From Callipepla californica brunnescens (taxonomy: Eukaryota; Chordata; Aves; Galliformes; Odontophoridae), in contig JALIRH010000074.1 in assembly GCA_023055505.1 (NCBI GenBank), positions 1,459,001 through 1,523,000 of the forward strand: a stretch of 64,000 nt of DNA, in the 5' to 3' direction. A program made the translations under genes and the position numbers. The notes beneath the pieces are model-generated. The model did no database searches. It saw nothing but the letters and a program-made list of their open reading frames with translations, and was not told where the DNA came from. Shown here in pieces: positions 26,801-39,419 of this stretch (position 1 is its first letter; each line of letters opens with the position of its first letter).

Positions 26801-27734
26801 CTCCTGCTGTGCCTGCTCAGTGCATTTGCTTAATGATGACTTCAGTTCAGCTTTCCAAGGGTTTCAGAGCTATAGATTCTCCTAGAGAGAAACAACAGAC
26901 TTATTTTCAGACATCCGTACCTATATTCTTTCCCCATCTCATCCCCCTTTCTTACCCAGAGTAAAGTTTGATCAAATAAATGTGCATGCAAAAGGTTATT
27001 TCCTTACAATAACCATACATGGATATTATCCCCTTTGTTTCACCATTATTAGTTGCCAAGATCAGTTCTGGTGAGGAATCAGTGCTTACATATTTTTCCA
27101 TTTCATTTATCTTGAGTTGAGACAGCGAGTAACAGATTGAACTCAGGCAAGTACCTGCTGCCTGACCTGGCCATTACTTGAATTTTCTTGAATCTGGTAT
27201 TTCCTTATTTTCTTCTAAAGCATCAAATCACATTCTTGCTTGTAATATTGTTCTACAGCCAAGCCCAAACTGCTGTTTCAAAACCTGCATGTGTTCATAC
27301 TTGGAAGGGTTACTTTATACTTCTCGATCTCAACCTGCTTCAGTCAAATCAGAGATCTTCCTTTCTATTCAAGATTTTTTTTTTCCCCATAGGAACTGCA
27401 GCACTACCTGGCAAAGAAAGGAACAGATGATTTAATTCATGCCGTTGCCACTATTTGAAATAATTCTGCACAAGTGAAACTGGAACTTTTCTTTAAAAAG
27501 AGAAGAGAAAATTACAACACCAAATAGCATTATGAAAAATCCAAACTCTGGAAAGATCCAAATTTTGTTTTCTCTTTTTGGCCACCTAAAAATCCTTCAT
27601 CAAATTACTTAAACCACTTACAATTCACTTCTGAAATACGGCAAGTATAATTTTGCCAATAACTAGATACAACTTCTGAGCTATTTTCTGCCAGAAAGCA
27701 AAAATCTCTTCAGTGAAGTAATACATCAGACTCT

Positions 27735-28050
27735 CTCTTCATCTATTTCCAGCTGATGAGGTTTCAGCTTATAGCAGAGACTGTTTTTTATTAGACCCTG
27801 AATACACGACCTGGCACTTGTACAGCTGAGTTTCATCTGACTACTATCACTTTGGTCCTTAAAGTCATCCCACTGCTTTTTTGTATGATATTCAGAGCCT
27901 CCTCCGTAATGATGATTCATTCCACAGTGTGTCATCAGCAAATTTTGCTGGCATGGTTCTTCTTTACTCTGCCAAGAACTGTGATGAAAATATTATGTAA
28001 GATTTATATCAAGAATCATCTCTGAGAAATCCAACTACTAACCTTTATCT
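27735..28050 (-). mobile_element. Ancient CR1/L3-type LINE relic, minus orientation
   Basis: The plus strand has cagtgtgtcatcagcaaatt, followed by a diverged version of the usual CR1/L3 text on the minus strand of ORF2, including tgatgaaaatattatgtaag. This matches the 'gtgtcatctgcaaattt' landmark of old CR1 and L3 copies. Divergence is high and the edges are guesses. Confidence 0.5.
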
Positions 28051-28057
28051 AGTTTCA

Positions 28058-28260
28058 TTGAAATTATGGGAATTACAGCTGAAAAAGGACCTCAAGTCCA
28101 AACTATATCCCAAAGAAAGATGAATTATACTTGGCAGATACTTGTCCAATTTGTTTGTGAACATACTGTCCTCATAGATACTAAGTGACAATAAGAACCT
28201 GAGCTTCCTAACAACAAGAGCGTTTTTGTCCTAATGCCTGGCCTGAATCACTTCTCCAAC
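28058..28260 (-). mobile_element. Diverged CR1-like 3' end, minus orientation
   Basis: The plus strand reads ggaattacagctgaaaaagg, then acctcaagtccaaactat and cttgtccaatttgtttgtg. This is the pattern of an old CR1 3' region on the minus strand (agaatcacagctgg..aggacct..gtcca). It directly follows the L3-like relic and may be the 3' end of the same insertion with rearrangement, or a separate copy. Confidence 0.4.
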
Positions 28261-29554
28261 ATTTTCATTGTTTTACTTCTGCTGAGCAGAGCAATAGACT
28301 TAGCTCACTTTTCTTGTGAGTGATGCTTGCACTCACGAAACACGGTAACTGTGTTCTGACAGGTTATCTTCTTATTTTGAGCTGGCTCCTTACACACAAA
28401 TTCACTGGCTGATGCTTTAGTACATTAAATGTTCCACCAAAGACATTCATTTGAACATGAAGCTCTATCCACTGAAATCAGTGTGCTTGCATTATGAAGA
28501 AATGTCTAGAGCACGATCATCTTCCTTTCTGTTTCTTATCTTAACTGAAGATACAGTTTCCTCCAGTTTCAGGGTCTCAGTAGTCTTTTGAAGGCTTTTA
28601 TTGCAGAAGGTCAGGGAACTTTCCTTCTTCCAGAATTTGTTAACTATTTTATTCCATACAACAAATTAACAGTGGATTTTCCCATCAGTCTTTAACAGTG
28701 CCTTACCTCGCTGTCCCACAAGTACTCAGACCACCCTCAAAGATTCTGCTACGCAATTTGAAGGAAAAAAAAAATAGGATACATATATATAGCAGAATAA
28801 ATTCAGTGTAACTTTTACCACAATATCACGTTACCATTTGGACGATATCACGTTTAGAAAGTCCTACATATAATGCTAATAAGAAACCCAATTCCATCTT
28901 ATTCTAATTAACCTGCAAAGCCTTTCTTTTTATAACATGAGAGACTTCAGAACACTCCGAATACTAATAAGCCTACAGGTATTTTTATTCTTCATATCTT
29001 CTGGTATACCCTATTCATCAAGAATTGTTGCTCATTCCAGTGTTAGTGTGATTCTGTTGGTCTATAGAATTTTAGCATTTTGAATGATCGCATCTCTTGT
29101 CTTTCTTTTTTTGTAGACAGGATAAAAAGTCTTATTTTCCCCTGTTTTGATGCATACTAACATTATGTTAGTAAGAAAAGATGCAGATCTTAAGGTTCAG
29201 TTGGAGAACTCTGGTAGCTCAGTTGATTCACCATGGGACTAATGACTCAACTGTAAACTATATACTGAGGGTCCCTTATGTTTGTCTTTTCTCTGGAAAT
29301 TTAAAAGTCTTAAACCAGGAGATATAAGGGCTTTTTATACAACCAAACCAAATTGGATCAATGAAGCTTAGGGTTTTTTTGTTTGTTTGTTTCTCCTCAG
29401 CAATCACTAGGTTAGGCTAAGCCCAAAATGACTCAGTCTAATGGTTATTAGGGTCTGGTAACCAAAATAAAATCAAATTTCATTTTTCTTTCCAATTGGT
29501 AGGAAGAGGCTCTGAGATTTTGATTAACCAGTGAGCTCCCTGTTAGTCTCCAGA

Positions 29555-29665
29555 TAGAATCACGGAATCACCAAAGTTGGAGAAGATCTCCAAGATCATC
29601 CAGTCCAACTGTCCAGCTACCACCAATGTTTTCCCACTAAACCATGTCCCTTAGTACAACAATGT
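29555..29665 (-). mobile_element. CR1 LINE 3' end fragment, minus orientation
   Basis: The plus strand begins tagaatcacggaatcaccaa, then carries ccaagatcatccagtccaac and cccactaaaccatgtccctt. This is the reverse complement of the avian CR1 3' UTR, truncated to about 110 nt. It lies about 750 nt upstream of the catalytic-glutamate exon. Confidence 0.93.
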
Positions 29666-30418
29666 ACTGTCATGCCTTCCAAGCAGAGCTAAAACTCATT
29701 TATGGAAATACTTGGAATCCTCCCCTTCACCTCTGAAATGAATAGTAATAAAGCTGCATAGTTCTTAAAGTCAGTTCTTCAGTAACATCACAAAATACTG
29801 TCTTTAACACTGTGCTGCTAGTGCTGTAACACAGTGCGGTGTATTTTTCCACCTGGAGGGCAACACTCAGTTAACACTTAAGTTAGTGAAGTGGAAATTT
29901 GTGTGACCTAATTTAAAAACCAGTCAGATGTCCTAGGTGAGAAACTTTCACTAAAATGTAAATACCACTGTATTTCTACTTTGCTTAAAGAGTCCAGGCT
30001 GGTGAGAATGGTTGTGGTACAGGACAGTGCAGTAGAAAGAAGAAACACAGTACCCAAATGATGATCCAGATTAACTTTTGAAATGAAGGGTCTAAAGCGT
30101 TCCTTTTCATCTTATACATGCAACAGGCTTTCTCTAAGTGTTCTGCATATGGGGAGAAGAAAAGCTACTCTTACTTGTGAATTGAGATTAATTTTGTGAA
30201 AGTTTGCAAGGCATTATTTATAGTCTGTGTGCCACAATTATATTTCCATTAGTGGCCTCTCCAGGTCTCACCACTGAAAAATATTGTGGTCTCAAGTTAC
30301 AAAATTGAGATTTGGCAATGTGAACTTCACTGTTTTCTATTTTAATAGACTGCTTCCCAACCCTTCCCTTGTTCCACTCATGAACTCTCTTTGCATCTCT
30401 GTGTTCTTTCCCTGGCAG

Positions 30419-30581
30419 TCCAGTACGTCCTTCAACCGAGATGCTGTGAAAGCAGGGACAGGCCGGCGTTTTCTTGGTGGGCTGTTAAATGACACATCCT
30501 ACTGCTACACCCTGGAAGTCTCATTCTACAGCTACATCGTGGGTGGAACTACTTCTGCTGTCCCTTACACAGAAGAAGCAT
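30419..30581 (+). CDS. AGBL4: AGBL4 (CCP6) internal coding exon with the catalytic glutamate
   Basis: This is the next coding exon of CCP6. The 163 nt encode 54 residues plus one base, from S-S-T-S-F-N-R-D to P-Y-T-E-E-A, and continue the previous exon in frame (...D-F-S-Y joined to S-S-T-S-F). It contains the conserved K-A-G-T-G-R-R-F block and then C-Y-T-L-E-V-S-F-Y-S-Y. The Glu at codon 30515-30517 matches the catalytic base of M14 carboxypeptidases (Glu270 of carboxypeptidase A). The acceptor is ccctggcag, ending at 30418. The 3' boundary is set by loss of CCP6 similarity after E-E-A and by the only GT there, giving T|gtatcc. The split codon should complete as the Tyr that follows E-E-A in other CCP6 proteins. 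The donor is weak (U at -1, C at +5). Reading through it adds 13 residues and reaches a TGA at 30620-30622. The next exon (expected M-K-L-G-R-N...) was not found downstream. Confidence 0.96.
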
Positions 30582-30642
30582 GTATCCTTTTGAAATTCTG
30601 CCTCCTCTTGCTGAGCACGTGAACTGAGCACTTAAGGTAAAT
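30582..30642 (+). promoter_or_regulatory. AGBL4: Weak 5' splice site with a stronger alternative donor downstream
   Basis: The donor required by protein homology is CAT|GTATCC at 30581/30582. It departs from consensus at -1, +4 and +5. A better match, AAG|GTAAAT, lies at 30636/30637, 55 nt further on. Using it would add 55 nt and take translation into the TGA at 30620-30622. Both sites are read directly from the sequence. Use of the second one is an inference. Confidence 0.5.
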
Positions 30643-32629
30643 ACTTCTATCTCAATAAGAGTTTGCTGAGGTAGGAACACACAAGTGGAAATGTGAGTCT
30701 GCTCCTGATGCTTTAATTTCCCTCATATTGATCCTCCATACTGTGGAAATTCAAGACGAGAAAGGCATATTAGATCAAATAAACCATTTCCCTCTTGTAG
30801 GAGATTGTCTCACACACTTATTATGGAAACTAGTCCTGGAGAGCCTCTGATCCATTCCCTTCCACAATCTTCTATTTCTTTCTTCATTTCTCTCCTTATT
30901 CTCTCATTATACCTACGTTTGTATTATTGTTTTAATAGCAAGTTGAAAGTGCATCTTTGGTACTGAGTTAAAATAACTTCTCTGCCTTTGAACTGCAGCC
31001 AAAAGGCTCTAAAGGGTTCATTAGGTTCTGCAGCTGCCTCAGGGCCAGATCTTTAATACTGGGTGACAAAGAAATGGAAAGCTAGTTCAACGAATAAAGC
31101 TGACAAAGTTGTCCACGTTTTTGAGGACTCGGAGGTGCAATGTCTCACTGCTCAAAAAGCACATATCCATCTGGCTATCTCAGTGTATCCAACAGTTTGC
31201 AGAATTCTGCTCTAATGACCTGTTTTTATCTTTTCCTTTTTTTTATCATTGTACACAACCAAATAAGCAGTGCCTATACTTCAAGCCTGGGTATCTTGTT
31301 TCATTTTGTCGTTCTATCCTGGGAGCTTTTGGAAAATAATTTTGAATCATTTGCATGGTTATTTTTTGATTTACCTTTTCCATGGAAGGTAAAATCTGGG
31401 GGAGGAAACTGAATATATTAAGGCGACTTAGAGGTCTTGACCATTTGGAATACAAAGTCTTTTTTTCCCGTAATTTAAACTATTATGCTTGTGTCTTGTC
31501 ACTGAAGACAAAATTTTCGTGTTGATTTAGGTATTTATTTCCTTATGTTGGTAGTTTGGCCTTCTAAGACATGTGCCTCATTTTCGCTTTTAATTTTCCT
31601 CCTCAGTTAGCAGTCTTTGTACTGACAACTGCTTATTTATCATCTTATTTATCAAGAATAGCTTTTGCAGCAAGGAACGGGAAGAATCCCTACACAAATG
31701 AGATCCCTTGAGTATGTTTTTCTTGATGACTTGCAGGTCATGCTGGCTTAGTTTCTTTTTCCAGAAGGATTCCAGAAGGCTGTCTGCCCATGTCATATGC
31801 TTTGCTGTCATTTTGCCCTGGTAGGTTTCGTTATTTCCTTTTCAATGGGATTCAGGAGGGCTACTTATGACAGCTCTTCCTCAAGTGTTCAGTTTCGTAG
31901 TTAGAGAAAGAAATGGAGCTGCTTGAGGCAGACTCTGGGCTGGTCTGCTCTAGCACAGGAGTGGTTGGATTTGTGCGCGTTGTATCCTGGCAAGGGAGAA
32001 GTTTTCGTCTCACAGAAGTGACTGTAACCAAGAGTCAAACAATTGCAGAACGTTCCCATTTAGTCTGAGCTACTCTTCCAAGCTATTTGCAAGTCAGTGA
32101 TTAATTAAGGCTCAGATTTTTTAATGGACCTGAACCAAAGGCACAGCCAGTCAACTCACATTGTCCTCCAAGGACAGGCGTGCTTCTGTTAACTATCTAG
32201 CTACATGCAGGCAGCAAGTCAAGCAAATAAAAGAAGAAAATATAGTGAGCCCAAATACTGTGAACTGGTAGGGAAAGTATTCAGGAAATCTGTCTTCAAA
32301 GTCTTATTTCTTTGGACTTTGTAAATTATTGTTTCTTACGATGAACATCCGATAGTGATGTTATTGGTTTGTGTTTTTCTTTTCCCTTGTAGTTGTCTTG
32401 CTTTGTTGTTTTTTTTAATGGAAACTGGATCAGGGTGGCTGAAATTGCTCTAATTTCCTCAGAATTACAGGCTGAGACTCAACTTTCATGTTAGGGAACC
32501 CACAGAATTTACACAACCCACAGTCTTAGATAGAGATTGCAAAGAAGAGCATAACCCATATTCAGAAGTGAGTTACACTGGCTCACTGAGAATCTAAAAA
32601 ATTTTAATTTAGCCTAACATTTTTCTAGA

Positions 32630-32700
32630 GTTGCCTGGCAGAAATAAACCCATTTGACAGGTGAGAAAACTGAATAAACTATTAATAGTCTTCTGTTTGC
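32630..32700 (-). repeat. MIR-like relic
   Basis: The plus strand contains cccatttgacaggtgagaaa followed by actga. This closely resembles the reverse complement of the MIR segment cccattttacagatgagga. The flanks are too diverged to extend the match. Confidence 0.45.
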
Positions 32701-33601
32701 ACTGGTGGCATGTAATTCTACCTGTCAGCCTCTTTCCTTAACAGCATTCAAGGTAAATAAGATCAAAGTACCACTCCCCTTTCATGACATTGTAAAAGTG
32801 TATGATTTTATTTTTTTTTTAATCTTTCCATGTTCCTTAGGGTTAGGAGCTACACCATAACCTTTACTTGAGCCAGCATTCAATATGTTTCTACAATGGA
32901 TAAGATAATGCATTTTGTTCAGACTTGCATGATTGAAGCACAGTAATTATTGAAATAAATGGATAAAACACCTTACAGACAAGAAAATGGGAGATAAACA
33001 TTTGATGCAATAGTACTATTTGAATTCTTGTGTTGTTGGAATTGTACCTCAAAGACTCAGCATTTAGGGGATTACATCTGGTTTGTTCTATAAAATCGAA
33101 GAGCAGAATAAATGAAATCTGGGACTGAAGGACCTTCCATCAGTCTGTGCAGAGGGTTTATGTCTTGGGATCTCTGTGGTGGGATAACAGCATTCTGTGG
33201 AGTGTTGAATTTCTGTTCTCTTCTAAAATAAAAAGAGCTAAAGTGGTTACGTGAATGTCTAAGGCCTCAATTAGCATTATATCTGTGATATTTATTGCTG
33301 GAGTGCCTCTTGTGCTTTGCATTATGAGAATATTGCATCAGGTGTAACTTCCTGAACATCCTGTTATACACTCTTTCAGAGGTTCATACGTACCTGGTGG
33401 GTCTGTGCCTAACTGATATGTACCTGGTTTACAAGAAACATTAGGGATATGTTCTATAAGCCTGGCTCTGCAGAATATCCTGTGATAGCATGCTGTAGAT
33501 AACAGTGAATGGACTGTGTTTCGAAGCCATAATAAGAGGATTGTAAGCTTGTCAGTTTGTTGCATTGAAGTAAGTGGACAGAGGAATGTTTAAAATCCTT
33601 C

Positions 33602-33616
33602 TCACACACACACACA
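33602..33616. repeat. Short CA microsatellite
   Basis: About seven CA units occur within ctcacacacacacacattt. A second short CA run lies at about 42412-42423. Confidence 0.85.
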
Positions 33617-33783
33617 TTTGGTGGTAACTGATTAAAAAGGCAGCATAGCAACAGTTTGCTCAGCACAAGGTAAAGAAGCTTTAACATGAGCTGATATGCT
33701 TCCATTAAATACCATGTTTTACTAGGTATTTACTGGGCTTATGACACAAGGCATGTAAACTGTTCCATAGCATTCACCACCAG

Positions 33784-33802
33784 CAGCTCAGCTGCTGAGC
33801 TG
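33784..33802. repeat. 19-nt palindrome with 9-nt perfect arms
   Basis: The arms cagctcagc and gctgagctg are perfect reverse complements around a single central t. It is read directly from the sequence and its function is unknown. Confidence 0.7.
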
Positions 33803-36224
33803 TCTTAGGTACACAACAGCTTCATAGCTGGGCAGGGAGCAAAGGATAAAAGAGGGGGAGGAAGGATGAATCCACAGCTGCAGGACTCTGAGCGCTGCTG
33901 ATAGCACACCCAGAATTGCTTTCCTCAATAGCCACTGATCAGCAGCTGTCACAGCCTGACCTAAGAGTGGCCGGTAAAGGAACCTCGCATCAACAGTTTT
34001 CACATCTATTGGGTTCATTTTTTTAGAGTGTTTGAACTGGATTCCTGCTGCACAGCAGGCATCTCATAAGAGAGCATAAAAGGTTTCACTCCTCCAGAGC
34101 CTTGCCAAGAAGTAGCAGGCAGAAATGATGGGGACAAGGTGAGAACTGGTGTGATGGTAGCCTGGTAGCTGTAGGGAGAATAATGGGTGGGTGCCACACT
34201 GGTCACGGTGTCCTTGGCTTCACTGTGTATTTTAATCTTTATGGTAATCTTTCCCTAGGTAGGAGAGGCCCCACCCATAAAAATAGGCCTTTAATCATTT
34301 ACTTGTACGGATTTACTGTTGACATCGCTTTGGAATTCAAGCAGGAAACTGAAACCATGTGCTGGGGGTCTGATGGTCTAATTCTCCTTTGAATGGCTTT
34401 TCTAAGTACCTCAGTTTACCTCTTTGATGTAGTGTCCTCAATATGTAGAAGGAATTCAATTATACTTCTTTTGATTAAAAAGAAATAAAACAAAAGAATG
34501 CTTTAGAAGTCACATTTGAAGAATACACAAGAAACAGACATTGCTGCTATTATCCCAAGATAAGTCTTATCATATTACAAACAGCTGAGAAATGAGCTTG
34601 ATGCTTTAACACTGTAGCTGAACCTACTTGTAAAGACATGCTTTTGTCATTTCATCACATAAACTGAACTGGAAACTGTATTCATTTAACAGGGTACAGT
34701 AGTAGTGCCGAGCTCTTGTGTTTATGGATGTAAAAGATGTCTGTGTGGCTACATCTTGTGTGCACGCTTGTCAGCACATGCAGAATGACAGCTTGGATTG
34801 GTTGGAATCTCTTCAGGTGTCTCAGGTAATTGAATCTTAGACCATAGGGACAGCTGGGACCCAATTGGCTTTACTCTTATTGCTCAGGCTGTCAGCCTGC
34901 TGCTCTTGAGTCACTGGGGACTCAAGAAGTTAAATACTCTGGAGGAAAGAGTCATTTACTTATATGCAGATTCTTCTTACAGAGTACTTGGATTTCAGTG
35001 AATGCCTGTCCAAGGGAAAAGAAATCTGTATGCAAACAACAATTACAGTAAAAGCATCTATAACTTTTAGAGCTTCATGTATCTGCTAGCCCTCTAGGGC
35101 AATATATTTGGCTATTTGTAGCTTTTTTATGTTTCTTTTTTTAGCACCGCCTGCCTTGATCCTCACAGCTGTGTTAGTGCTATCCTTAGAAGATCTTCAC
35201 GTGCCAGATTATACCCCTTGCAGGTTCATTCCCTCCCAGTAAAGTCAACATTAGTAGCAAAAGGCAATGAGATATGAGGATATGCAGGGCTATGCTGATA
35301 AAGCCAAGGGAGCTCCTCAGAGGTTACACAGCGTGGCTTATGTTTGAACTTGAGTTAGAACTTGTTGCCAAGATGATTTCTAAGTCAGGCATAAACTCAG
35401 AAAAAGACCTCCAGAGGTCTTCTTTATCCTTATTCTGTTAAGCTCCTAGAAAACAGGCTCCTTTCCACGTGTTGAAAAAAAAAAAAGAGGAAAAAAAACA
35501 CTGCATTAATCCTGATTCTGCAGAGATTTCCCTAAGAGTGACCTCCTTGCACATCATCAGTATTTGATTCTTTCTCAATACCATGTTTTCAGCTGTCTTT
35601 GAGGAAAGAAAACAAAATCCTCTTTCAAATCCCCAGTCTGTGTGAAAGAGTGTCAAGGTTTACAGCCACAATTTCAAATGCTCTTAATATTACTGGAAGC
35701 ATAGAGTTAAATTATAGAGTTGTAAAGTTACTTTATAGTGATAATGCTGTCAAGCATCAATATCTCTGCCCCAGGGCACCATGGAAACTCAGTTAATGAT
35801 ATAAGAAGCTGATATTTTTCAGGGTTGCAGCTGTTGGCTCATACCCAGAAGGAATCCGTGTGTTTGTTCATATCAGGTATGTACAGGGAAACCTGCTCAA
35901 AGAAAATTAAGAAAAGGAGGAAGTCTCTTTAATGAAGTGCAGTGTAATCAAATTGAAACGCACTGTATGGTGTTGTCATATATGCACCTCTTTCCTCTAT
36001 GGAGTTCAATACAGTGGACAGTGCTGTGGAAAAATACTTTGAGAGGAGTTGGGGGGGTGAGGGAGGGTATGTTTGGATGTAGATTTGTTTATCTCATTGC
36101 CTGTAGCATTGACTGTATCAATCTATGCAGACACCATCTGGGAGTATCAGTAAAGAAATGGAAATGAAGGCAAGTGACTACAGTCAACTTAGGAATATCT
36201 GTAATTTTGTGCAGTGGATTTCTT

Positions 36225-36300
36225 AGCATGCGTATCCCAAAGTGCTTTGTTAGCTTCAGATGAAAGATGCTATAAAAGTGCAAAATATTATTATAAAGGT
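36225..36300 (+). repeat. L3 / AmnSINE-like tail
   Basis: The sequence tcccaaagtgctttgttagc is followed by gatgaaagatgctataaaag and tgcaaaatattattataaa. This resembles the conserved 3' tail shared by old L3 LINEs and their SINE partners (gatgaaaggtgctatataa...gtattattatta). Confidence 0.5.
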
Positions 36301-39300
36301 GTGTGGGTTTGTTTGTTTTTTTTTCTTTTAAAGAATAACATATTTTTTCAGAAGTATAGAATATCAGTCTTGGGAAGGTATCTTCAAAGCATTTCCTGAG
36401 GATTTAACCATACGATTCCTGCTACTTTTTGGCTGGGAACCAGGCATGAAATACCACGCGTGTGAGTGGGAAATGATCCTGCAGTTAACAGCTGCATTCA
36501 GAGTGGTCTTACATACTCGGTCCATTTCTCCCCATGTCCCAGTGCTCTGCATACTCTGTTCATTAAGCATTCACGTGGCTTTCTGGGGGGAAGCAGGACA
36601 AGCAGGTCAGACTTGAGAGCTGTCAGCATTTACAGACCTAGCTGGAAACAGGGACCCTGTGGACATGTGCAAATAGTGTCCCTGCATTCTGCCAGCTCTG
36701 TTTTGTTCTCTGCTGGCAGAGAATGTGCTCTTTAGCCCAGGTAGGGCTGTATCCAGTGACATGGGAAGACTGATACCTATAAGCCAGCCAAGATGAAGAA
36801 GCCCAACTCCAAAAATGATCTTGTATCCAATTCAGCCTTTGGGGTTTCTCTTGAGAGACTGCATGCTAACTTGTGCCAGACTGCCACTGAGGCTTTACTG
36901 ATTGAAATCCTCCCCAGTGCTTTCCATCTGAGCTATCAATGACTTGTGGTTGCTATAAGGCCAGCTAAACTAGTGGGCTGTAAGCACAATACTCTGTGAT
37001 TCAAAATGTTTTTGTTGGTGATATAAAAAAAATCATTTGTCTGTTAGTAATAAATATTGCTACATTTTTCCACTACTATTTCTTTTACACATAGGAGAAA
37101 ATAACTTCATCTGGGCACAAGTGATGCTTTCACTGAGTGGTTAGGAGGTTGATTTACATGACGGATTGCAGAGTTGTGGCTAATATAAACAAAGGGAAAG
37201 CTCCCTCTAGGCACTGCTATCCCTTTTGGAACTGGCTCAAGATCTTGAACGTTTCTCTTCTGGACTGGCTTTTCTGTAAACTTGTATTTTTCCATTGTCT
37301 TACAAGCAACTTTGACAAACTAAGCATATGGAACTGATAGCAAGGCTCTTGGGTACTCAGAATGCTATACAAATGCTATTAGGCACACAGTTAAAATAAT
37401 TCTTTGGTAAATGTTAAATTCCTATTAGTAACACTTGCTAAACTTAAGTGCAAAGGAAAGGGCAAGGCTAATCTGAAAGGCAGTGGAAAGCAGGGCTTAA
37501 AAAGTATTAACAATTTGTTGGAAATGTCTGAGGGGAGTGGTTAACATGACTGAAGTGTAACATCTGCGGGTTGAAGACTGAGGTTGGGAGAGGGCTTCAA
37601 CCAGTGATGTGCTTTGGAGCTTTCCCAAATGTCAATGGGAATGAGAAAAAGCCATTCAGAATGAAGTGTTTTTCAAAAGGCAATAAACAGAAAAATTGCT
37701 GTGCCTTTCTGATAGACCTGTGTGCTTTTCTGCCAGCCCATAGTGGTGGTTGTGTGTCTCCATGTTTGTCATTTTTTCTGCCTTCTGTCTCCTCACTTCT
37801 GGCTGGGTCTCCTGCTCCTTGCTGGTCTGTCTTGTTTGTGGCTTTAGGTCATTACACCCATCCCTTGCCTCCATGACTTCTTGTCATCTCATCTGATTTT
37901 TCACAAGAGGTGTTTCATTGTTCAGACACACCCAATTCCTGCTTCTTACCCACTGTGTGCTCTCTTTCAGTGAAACTATTGCTTCTTTCTTTTATATTTT
38001 TCCACCTAGAGGCTCAGCAGGGCTTTTTTTGTGATTAAAGGGAATTCTAGGGCAGGAGAAGAAGCTATTTTTTACTACTACTTCTTTAGTTCCTCATACC
38101 AATTTCCTGAAAGGGAATCAGAGATATTTTTAGAGAACTCAGCAAAGAAATTAGTGTCTTGCTGTATGTGCATCTGTCTGTCTCAGTTGCTTGACCAATT
38201 GCAACCGAATTTGACAGTGATGAAGGTCTCAGAGATATTACATTCCTACAAGTTTCATGACAAATAGCTGCCTGGATGAGTACAGAGAACAAAATTAATC
38301 TCCCTAGTAGGGACAGCTGCATCTCTATTGTTAGAAACCAAAGGAAGACAGTAGGCATGAAAGTCAAGGAAGCAGATCCCACATCTTGTACCCTTCCTTG
38401 CAGATCACTAACGAGGAGAGACCTCCCTTCACTTTCCTTTTCACTACAATTTTTTATCCCTAATATCTCTGAAAACCTTAACAAAGGTATACTGATAAGC
38501 AGATGCCCTTTCTCCTTCAAGCCACTGCTGAAAGGGGTGAAAAACCTGGCAGGTACAGTGCATGGGTGAAATGAATACCTGTTCAAGCCAAGGCCACTGC
38601 ATGTATAAATTTTTAGTATCAACAGCACTCCTTGCCAGGGTTTCCACAGCTTATCACTGTCTTGTTTGTTTTAAGCCTACCACCTGCAAGCATTTTTTTA
38701 GTGATTCTTAATTGTTACACCAGAAGTGGCACTGATGTGCCGCTGCTTTCCCCACAGTGCTCAGTCCTCATTTTTTTACATTTGAAGCCTCCTAGATGAC
38801 CTGGTTATTCTCTGAGTATTTATCCTTTACACTGTGAGTGGGAGAACATTACTAGATCAAAATCATTCTTTCATTTCTGGAGCTCATATATCATCTTAGC
38901 ACTTTCTTTCCAGGTATCCACATCCACATGAGTTGCTAAGCAATGGAGAATCAACTCCAGTGACTCCAACAGCAGGGTTTGTATTTGCTGTGCATTGTGG
39001 TTATTGCTGTGCTCAGGATAAAGATACAGGCATCAACATAAGAGATATGGCTTTCAGGTTCAGAGTACACACTGCAATCATTATGTGTCCAGTTCCTCGT
39101 GTGCTTTACCATCTGTGTGTGTTCTGCTGTACTTTTCCATTTCCTAAACTTGAGAGGGATTCAAATTCTGTTAAGATAACTTAATTTCTGTTGATCATAG
39201 GCTGGACTTGTGGCTGTCTGGTGAAGAGAGCTCAGGGATCAACAACTGCTGAGGGAATACATGGCTTTTGAAAACTGCTGTATTAAAACAGCATCTCAAA

Positions 39301-39419
39301 TACCATACTTTCTGCCATTATGATTGGTGTGCATCACTCTTTCTCAGCAAATCAACTCCTGGATTACATACTCCCACAGTTAGGTTGCATGTATGGTTCT
39401 GTCAGACCAGTTATTTCTT

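Larger units (their letters stand above)
16234..30418 (+). other. AGBL4: Complete AGBL4 intron (14,185 nt)
   Basis: The intron is bounded by gtaagc at the 5' end and ccctggcag at the 3' end. Contents: a 13-A run near 16627, ordinary DNA at 16640-18000, a conserved-element-like stretch at 18020-18820, GTTT/GTT-rich simple sequence at 19604-19650, and a plus-strand CR1 end at 21470-21736. An A21 run is at 23870-23890 and a T17 run at 24475-24491. Old CR1/L3-like relics lie at 27735-28050 and 28058-28260, and a minus-strand CR1 end at 29555-29665. I see nothing else recognisable. The many short ORFs lack family resemblance. Confidence 0.9.

Noticed and set aside
38086..38628. 180-codon minus-strand open frame.
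   Set aside because: No domain, no splice or promoter context, and overlapping frames on the other strand. Treated as chance.
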